From assembly GCA_021397845.1 (NCBI GenBank), contig CM038052.1:36812449-36876448 (forward strand): a stretch of DNA of 64,000 bases, written 5' to 3'. The stretch comes from Areca catechu (lineage: Eukaryota > Streptophyta > Magnoliopsida > Arecales > Arecaceae). This document shows positions 59,004 through 64,000 of the stretch, piece after piece. Below the pieces are notes generated by a model. That model was not told where the DNA came from, made no database searches, and saw only the letters and a list, made by a program, of their open reading frames with translations. Each line of letters opens with the position of its first letter. The first letter of the stretch is position 1. The position numbers were made by a program, and so were the translations under genes.

Positions 59004-60809
59004 ATGAACACTAGATCAGGAGTTTCATATCACCCACCTCCTTCACAAATGTCTGAACCCATGGAAAACTTACAAGCCCAAATAAAAGCCCTAGCTGATC
59101 AAATGGCCCAGATGACTACCCAGTTAACTCAGTCTGGTACCCAAACCAACAATAGAATTGACCATCTTGCCAAAAGGTTTGACCAGTTAGGAGGCCGTGT
59201 AGGGACCATAGCAAGAACCCATGGGTCACAATCTGAGCCAGATCCTGAGTCCCCTCAACCTAGGAGAACCCCAAACCCTGATCTATACCATGAGGTCGAA
59301 CCTAGGAGATCCCCTTATTCTGACCCGTACTACAATCCTCAACCTAGGAGGACCCCAAACCCTGATCCATACCGAGAGATTGAACCTAGGAGAGCCCCTC
59401 AGCCTGACCCATACAATAATACTGAACCTAGAAGAACCCCTTACCATGACCCTTATTATGATACTGAACCTAGAAGAACCCCTTATCGTGACCATTATTA
59501 TGATACTGAACCCAGGAGAACCCAATACTCTGACCCATATAGGGAGTCCAATCCTAGGAGAACCCAATACTCTGACCCATATAAGGAGCCCAACCCTAGG
59601 AGAACCCAATACTCTGACCCATATAGGGAGCCCAACCCTAGGAGAACCCAATATTCTGACCCATATAGGGAGTCCAACCCTAGGAGAACCCAATATCCTG
59701 ACCCATATAGGAAGCCCAACCTTAGGAGGACCCCATACCATGATCCATCCTTAGAACCTGATCATAGAGCTGACCCAAAACCCTATGACCCCAGATCCTA
59801 TAATCCCATGACCCATAGATCTGCACCCTTGTCCTATGAGCCTAGAGAACCCATAACCCCTAAGTATCAACCTAGTACTAGTCATGCTTCTTCTAGTCAA
59901 CTTGAACCCCATAGGATTAGTATCCCTAAATATGAACCCAATAGTGAGCCACTACCTCTTATACAACCTGAACCTACTAGGAGTAGTACCCATAATCAGA
60001 TACCAGAACCTAACCAATTTCCTGCTAGCCGACCTTCTCCAACCATTCCTGAGATTTTCAAGGCTTACATTAACGCGGAAGTGTATGAAGCTGATGTGAG
60101 CCTAGTGGATGAGTATGAGGGAGAAGAGGAGACACCTTTAGTAGACCTAGAATTAGCTGACCCAGTAGATACCCAGGTAGAAACCAACCCAGAGGTAGTT
60201 GACCTTGACCACATCCAACCTAAAGCTATAGTGGAAGAACAAATAGAGGAAGAGAACCTAGGTACTGCTACTAGAGCCTTACCTAAGGAAACCGAAGAGG
60301 AGAGCCAAATTATAGAGTCTAGTCCTAAAATACAAGAACCAGAAGAATTTATTAAGGACCTGATCTCTTTGAATCAGTACCCTCAAGATGAGCCTCCTCC
60401 TATAGTTCCCATTAGGGACCTCTTCCCTGAAATTAGTAACCCATCATTCCATTATGCAAACCCCATAGATATACCGCAACCTCGTAAGGTTAGCCTCATT
60501 AGTCTAGGATTAGTCCCTGACATGCCTTCTTATATCGAACTTTATCCAACTAACCTTGAACCTTTTTTCCTACCCTACCAAACTAATTCTGAACCCACTT
60601 CCTATTTTCTGCCCTTTCCTGACACCTCCAGCATTTCTAGGATTATTAGATTGCATTTAACAGAGATTAGCATACTGCATGCATTCATTACGCATGTTAG
60701 GTTTGCATTATACTTCTGGCATACCCTCTGGCATTTGCTTGGAGTCCATTGTAAATACTCTTGTGCACACCACACTAGAGTCAGACCTAGAGAGTCTATA
60801 GTCTCTTAG
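59004..60809 (+). CDS. 601-aa protein of element B, unknown function
   Basis: Intact frame, MNTRSGVSYHPPPSQMSEPM start. Residues 18-70 are rich in Gln/Met/Leu and look coiled-coil-like (LQAQIKALADQMAQMTTQL), a style seen at the front of plant gypsy Gag proteins. Residues 86-253: twelve tandem 14-residue repeats of the type PRRTQYSDPYREPN. 254-350: Pro/Ser/Tyr-rich (repeated Y-[ED]-P). 355-460: strongly acidic. The last about 50 residues are hydrophobic/His-rich (ITHVRFALYFWHTLWHLL). No zinc knuckle, protease, RT or integrase motif. It may be a highly altered Gag serving particle formation or RNA binding, or a captured gene; neither is shown. Intact length in a young element suggests it is used. 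Confidence 0.8.
   Translation: MNTRSGVSYHPPPSQMSEPMENLQAQIKALADQMAQMTTQLTQSGTQTNNRIDHLAKRFDQLGGRVGTIARTHGSQSEPDPESPQPRRTPNPDLYHEVEPRRSPYSDPYYNPQPRRTPNPDPYREIEPRRAPQPDPYNNTEPRRTPYHDPYYDTEPRRTPYRDHYYDTEPRRTQYSDPYRESNPRRTQYSDPYKEPNPRRTQYSDPYREPNPRRTQYSDPYRESNPRRTQYPDPYRKPNLRRTPYHDPSLEPDHRADPKPYDPRSYNPMTHRSAPLSYEPREPITPKYQPSTSHASSSQLEPHRISIPKYEPNSEPLPLIQPEPTRSSTHNQIPEPNQFPASRPSPTIPEIFKAYINAEVYEADVSLVDEYEGEEETPLVDLELADPVDTQVETNPEVVDLDHIQPKAIVEEQIEEENLGTATRALPKETEEESQIIESSPKIQEPEEFIKDLISLNQYPQDEPPPIVPIRDLFPEISNPSFHYANPIDIPQPRKVSLISLGLVPDMPSYIELYPTNLEPFFLPYQTNSEPTSYFLPFPDTSSISRIIRLHLTEISILHAFITHVRFALYFWHTLWHLLGVHCKYSCAHHTRVRPRESIVS
59259..59762 (+). repeat. 42-bp tandem repeat, 12 units, inside the B ORF
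   Basis: In-frame units beginning cctaggagaaccc; units 7-10 are almost identical (caatactctgacccatatag), the outer ones more divergent, so the array has expanded recently in its middle. Confidence 0.93.
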
Positions 60810-61035
60810 GTTTAGGCCCATAAAAGTCTAATAAATTTCCTTCGATAAGAATGCAAAGTCGAGTGTATTAGGTGTTAGTTTGAGTCCTTTGCATCATCTT
60901 GTTAGGAGTCTGCATGTGCCTAACATGTTCACCACCCACACTAATGTTAAACAAACTGGCTAATTCCCGAAGATGGATCAAAGAATTTGATGTAGTGGAT
61001 TCTATCTTGGTTAGGCTTAGGCCTAAAAGAAGCTT

Positions 61036-61200
61036 CATGCTCGCAGAGCCAGACCTTTTAAAGTGATAGAGAAGGTTGGATCAAATGCCTAGGTGTTAGA
61101 CTTGCCTTCGGATTTGGGCATTAGTTCTACCTTCAATATTACAGACCTGGTTGAGTATAGGGAACCGGCAGTGCTACCTAGTGAGGCCTTTGGACCTATT
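61036..61200 (+). pseudogene. Integrase C-terminal (GPY/F-like) remnant in element B
   Basis: The frame reads RARPFKVIEKVGSNA, a TAG, then VLDLPSDLGISSTFNITDLV and EYREP, the module that follows the integrase core in chromoviruses. The TAG stands where other copies have a Tyr. No integrase core precedes it. Confidence 0.75.
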
Positions 61201-61244
61201 CCTTTTCATTGTGAGTGACCCTAACCTAGAGTGTCCACAAACAA

Positions 61245-61490
61245 ATTTGGCCTGAGAGAGGAGAACGGATCGAGCGTATCCTGGACGATCAAGCCATCAC
61301 GACCCAGGGCCATGACTATCAACGCTTCCTGGTCCGATGGCAAGGCCGGCCAGAGTCGGACGATTCATGGATTTCTCGAGAGGACTTGCAATGCCTCAAC
61401 CCAGACCTTCTCGAGAGATATGTGAGCCAGTCTAACCTTCACTCGACAGGGTCGAGTTCCTCCCACCCCGGGAGAATTGGTGGGGACACC
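61245..61490 (+). pseudogene. Orphan chromodomain in element B
   Basis: Frame ERIERILDDQAITTQGHDYQ, then RFLVRWQGRPESDDSWISRE, DLQCLNPDLLERY, ending with a TGA inside the 3' LTR. The RW-x-G-x3-SDDSW pattern is that of chromoviral chromodomains, which bind histone tails and steer integration. There is no start codon or integrase upstream, so it is probably untranslated; its frame is nevertheless intact. Confidence 0.82.
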
Positions 61491-62913
61491 TGAGGCACCA
61501 GAATAAGACAGAGGCTTTTTCAACCCTCTGTAAATTGATCAATAATTTATGAATCTATCTGTAATAAGGGCTTAGATCATCTGAGTCCATTTTAGTTGTT
61601 ATTTCAGTTCTGTACTAGTCAGCTCATGTTGAGCTAGTTCAGTCCAATGCTAGTTAGCTCATGTTGAGCTAATTTTATTTTTTTTGAGTCCTGTCCAAGC
61701 ATACTGAAGACTCAAGACTATATTATACAAGTGAAGACCAAGTCCAACCAGATTGAAGACATGGAAGTTTAGCCCAAGTCCAACCCAGCTTGAAGATTTG
61801 AAGACCCCAGGAGAAAAAATCAGAAACCCTGATTCCTTGCAGATGCCCTCCAGATGCCCAGATTCCCTTCCAGATGCCAAAGTATATTCATAAATAAGGG
61901 CATCCATGATTCCAGAGGTCCATCTGCATCCTAGCCCAATGAAATCAAGCCCAGGTGCCAAGCCCAAGCCCCTAAGAAGCAAGATACCAGGGAATATTCC
62001 TGCTACCTGGCTACCAGGCCACCCCAGCTTCCAGAGGCCCAAACCCATGCACCCAGGCCCCTTTGGGCCGGCCTTTTGCTGCTTCTAGAAGCCCAACACG
62101 CCCCCCTAGGCGTCCTTGGAGTCTTGACCAAGTCAAGAAAAAAATTTTAGGGATTTTTCTACCTAATATTTCCTTATTTTCTAGCTAGGGTTTGAGAGGG
62201 AAAAAGATTCTTATGTAAAGACTTATGTACCCTTACTTGGAGCCCAAGGTTAAGGGTCTATTTAAGGGACCCTAGCCTCTTGTATGAGGAGAAATTTTGA
62301 TGAATGAAAACCTTGAGTTCTTCTATTGAGTTGTGTGATACCCTGCTGTGTGCATAAAGGGGTTTGCGAGAGTTCTTCTTCCCAGTGCTGCAATCATCTT
62401 CCTGCTACCAACAAGCATCTCAGATCCCTGGACGCCCACTCCAAAAGAAGCCTTCCCTTGCTGTTTTTCCTTTGTTTTCTTGTTCCTTTGTGAGTTTTCT
62501 AACCCCTGACAGGTCGTTTGCAGGTCCCCGAGTTCCTACGAATCCAACGACTCCAGCCAAGCCTCAATCGGATCACCGAGCAGAAAGCCGGGTATCCGCG
62601 GGTCTTTGGCTCGATTTTCCAGGCCGCATCCGTCGAGGAACGAGAGACCCTTTTGCTACGATCTTCACAGACGTTGTCAGGTACACCCCTCTACCTCCAG
62701 TAGTTTTATTGTAGGAGAACTTGCCCTAACCGAGGCTTCTCAGCCCCGGCGATCCTTCTTTTCTACTTTTCTAGGTCCTAATCTGCATGCTGGTCTTCTA
62801 AAATTCATATAAAATTCCCTATAACTTATTTTAATCTGAAATTTGGGAATTAATCACCCAACCCCACATATAAAACATATAAAAAAAATTGCATGCATTT
62901 TAGTCCCGCATCA
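61478..62913 (+). repeat. 3' LTR of element B
   Basis: 1,436 bp, same sequence as 56686-58121 wherever compared. Preceded by a purine-rich CCGGGAGAAT. Confidence 0.93.
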
Positions 62914-62918
62914 CCTGG

Positions 62919-63701
62919 GGAGCTGCACGCAAGGCCAAAAGGGCCCGGGGGGCAGGGGACCCTAGGAACGTACTCCCCTTTATGAGGCAAGGGGAAGACG
63001 GGGGAAAAAATATAAATAATGATGCCGTGGTCATCGAGATGACGATTGTGAGGCATCTTGTAAAACGTATCATAGTTGATAGTGGAAGCTCCACAGATGT
63101 GCTTTTTTATGATGCTTTCTCCAGGATGAACCTTTCCCCCAATCAACTTAAACCCGTGCATACACCCCTTGTTGGTTTCACGGGTGATTCCATAAGGGTA
63201 GAGGAAGAGATCACTCTCCCAGTCACCGTCGGGACCCCACCTCGGCAGAGCACCGTTATGATGACTTTCATGATTGTCAGGCTTCCTTCCGCCTATAACG
63301 TGATCTTGGGCCAACCCGGGCTCAACTTGCTCGACGCCGTTGTCTCCACTAAGAGGCTACTTGTACAGTTTCCCACTCCCTACGATGTCGGGAAAATGAG
63401 GGGAGCACCCCAGCTGGTGCAGCATTGCTTCCAAACCCTCCCTGGGGCCAAGGTCCCCGAGGACGACCCCAAGGTAGACGATCTCGATCAAAGGGCCCAA
63501 GACCCTAGGGGAGGCCTAGTTGAGCGTCTACTCTCTTATCCACTCGGAGATGATCCCACGAAGATGATGCAAATTAGAGCCCAGCTACCCGAGGAGGAGA
63601 GGGCCCAACTACTAGAGTTTCTACGGGCGAGCGCGGATTGTTTACCTGGACAGCGGCGGACATGCCAGGTATTCCTCCTGACATCATTACTCATAAATTG
63701 A
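62919..63701 (+). pseudogene. Retropepsin and pol linker of element E
   Basis: The frame continues directly from the gag side of the B insertion. Active-site stretch VKRIIVDSGSSTDVLFYDAF with intact D-S-G, later RLPSAYNVILGQPGLNLLDA. It ends in TGA at 63701 because of a small indel near 63,643. Followed in another frame by RT. Aspartic protease of the Gag-Pol precursor. Confidence 0.85.
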
Positions 63702-63702
63702 G

Positions 63703-64000
63703 TGTTGACCCAAAGCACAGGCCAGTTCGGCAGAAGAAGAGAAGTTTCATCCCGGAGAGGCAGGCAGCTATCAAGGAGGAAGTTAACAAACTCCTAGCTG
63801 CCGGTTTCATTCGAGAGGTCCAGTATCCGAGTTGGCTGGCGAATGTAGTAATGATAAGGAAGAACAATGGCAAGTGGAGGATCTGTGTAGACTACACTGA
63901 CATCAACAAAGCTTTCCCGAAGGATAGCTTCCCTCTACCAAAGATTGACCAGCTGGTGGATGCCATCTCTGGCCACAGGTTGCTCTCCTTCATGGATGCA
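63703..64000 (+). pseudogene. Start of reverse transcriptase of element E (partial, window edge)
   Basis: The frame reads HRPVRQKKRSFIPERQ, NVVMIRKNNGKWRICVDYTD, DSFPLPKIDQLVDAISGHRL, then SFMDA at the last base. These are the fingers region and motif A of gypsy RT. Shifted against the protease frame. The catalytic YxDD box lies beyond the window. Confidence 0.85.

Larger units (their letters stand above)
56686..62913 (+). mobile_element. Element B: young non-autonomous LTR retrotransposon of chromovirus origin with a novel ORF
   Basis: 6,228 bp. Two 1,436-bp LTRs (TGGTGGGGACACC...GCATCA), exact duplication CCTGG (56681-56685 and 62914-62918), initiator-Met primer site, one open 601-codon frame, then remnants of the integrase C-terminus and chromodomain directly before the 3' LTR. 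Protease, RT, RNase H and integrase core are absent. Everywhere I compared them the two LTRs agree base for base, implying very recent insertion; the enzymes must have come from another element. Confidence 0.93.
53454..64000 (+). mobile_element. Element E: Tat/Retand-like Ty3/gypsy, interrupted by element B, 3' part outside window
   Basis: 5' LTR, primer-site region GATTGGCGCACCAGG, gag, protease and the start of reverse transcriptase, in that order on the plus strand. It entered the MULE relic (candidate duplication CATAC at 53449-53453, partner beyond the window). B sits between gag and protease; the frame reads through if B and one CCTGG are taken out. Stops and two frameshifts make it defective. 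Confidence 0.88.

Noticed and set aside
59283..59741. Antisense open frames of 152 and 73 codons over the B ORF
   Set aside because: Created by the 42-bp repeat read in reverse; the sense frame is the long one.

Overview
The window is nuclear DNA of a flowering plant. It holds one intron-containing plant-type gene (a class I formin) in a dense, nested set of plant LTR retrotransposons: Sirevirus-type Ty1/copia, Tat/Retand-type Ty3/gypsy and chromovirus Ty3/gypsy. It also has a MULE transposase relic and two tRNA-derived SINEs. A monocot with a repeat-rich genome (for example a palm) is a guess; no base here fixes the species.

Layout. 1-5.4 kb: decayed minus-strand Tat/Retand-like gypsy element A, running off the left edge. 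5.4-6.6 kb: short unique DNA. 6,591-18,120: class I formin on the minus strand, four exons (16862-18120, 16553-16752, 7874-8115, 6591-7349), predicted 819 aa. Its 8.4 kb second intron carries a SINE with a perfect 16-bp target duplication and several simple repeats. 18.1-19.8 kb: formin 5' flank and AT-rich DNA.

19.8-40.1 kb is a multi-level nest. Chromovirus C (LTRs 19831-23412 and 39131-40094, minus strand) received a solo LTR of family B in its left LTR (21029-22479, duplication TTCTC). Tat-like gypsy element F (23572-39130) entered its right LTR. The F LTR contains a GC-rich ~184-bp higher-order tandem array, which was split by a nearly complete Sirevirus G (25775-36883, duplication GCCCG). 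One deletion junction near 23,572 explains why most of C and the pol half of F are missing. 40.1-43.4 kb: a hAT-like non-autonomous element with a second SINE inside it, a hairpin and AT-rich DNA. 43,367-49,700: an internally deleted Sirevirus D with gag remnants only. 50.85-51.09 kb: a ~235-bp foldback. 51.3-53.45 kb: a MULE transposase pseudogene cut off by gypsy element E, which runs from 53,454 past the right edge. E is interrupted by B (56,686-62,913, duplication CCTGG).

B is the most interesting object. It is a 6.2 kb LTR element whose two 1,436-bp LTRs look identical. It has an initiator-Met-type primer site, no protease, reverse transcriptase or integrase core, and an open 601-codon frame with twelve 14-residue repeats. 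At its 3' end it keeps an orphan integrase C-terminal module and chromodomain. It looks like a recently active non-autonomous derivative of a chromovirus.

The formin is the only ordinary host gene I can support. Everything else is mobile DNA, and all autonomous-type coding regions except the G gag carry stops or frameshifts.
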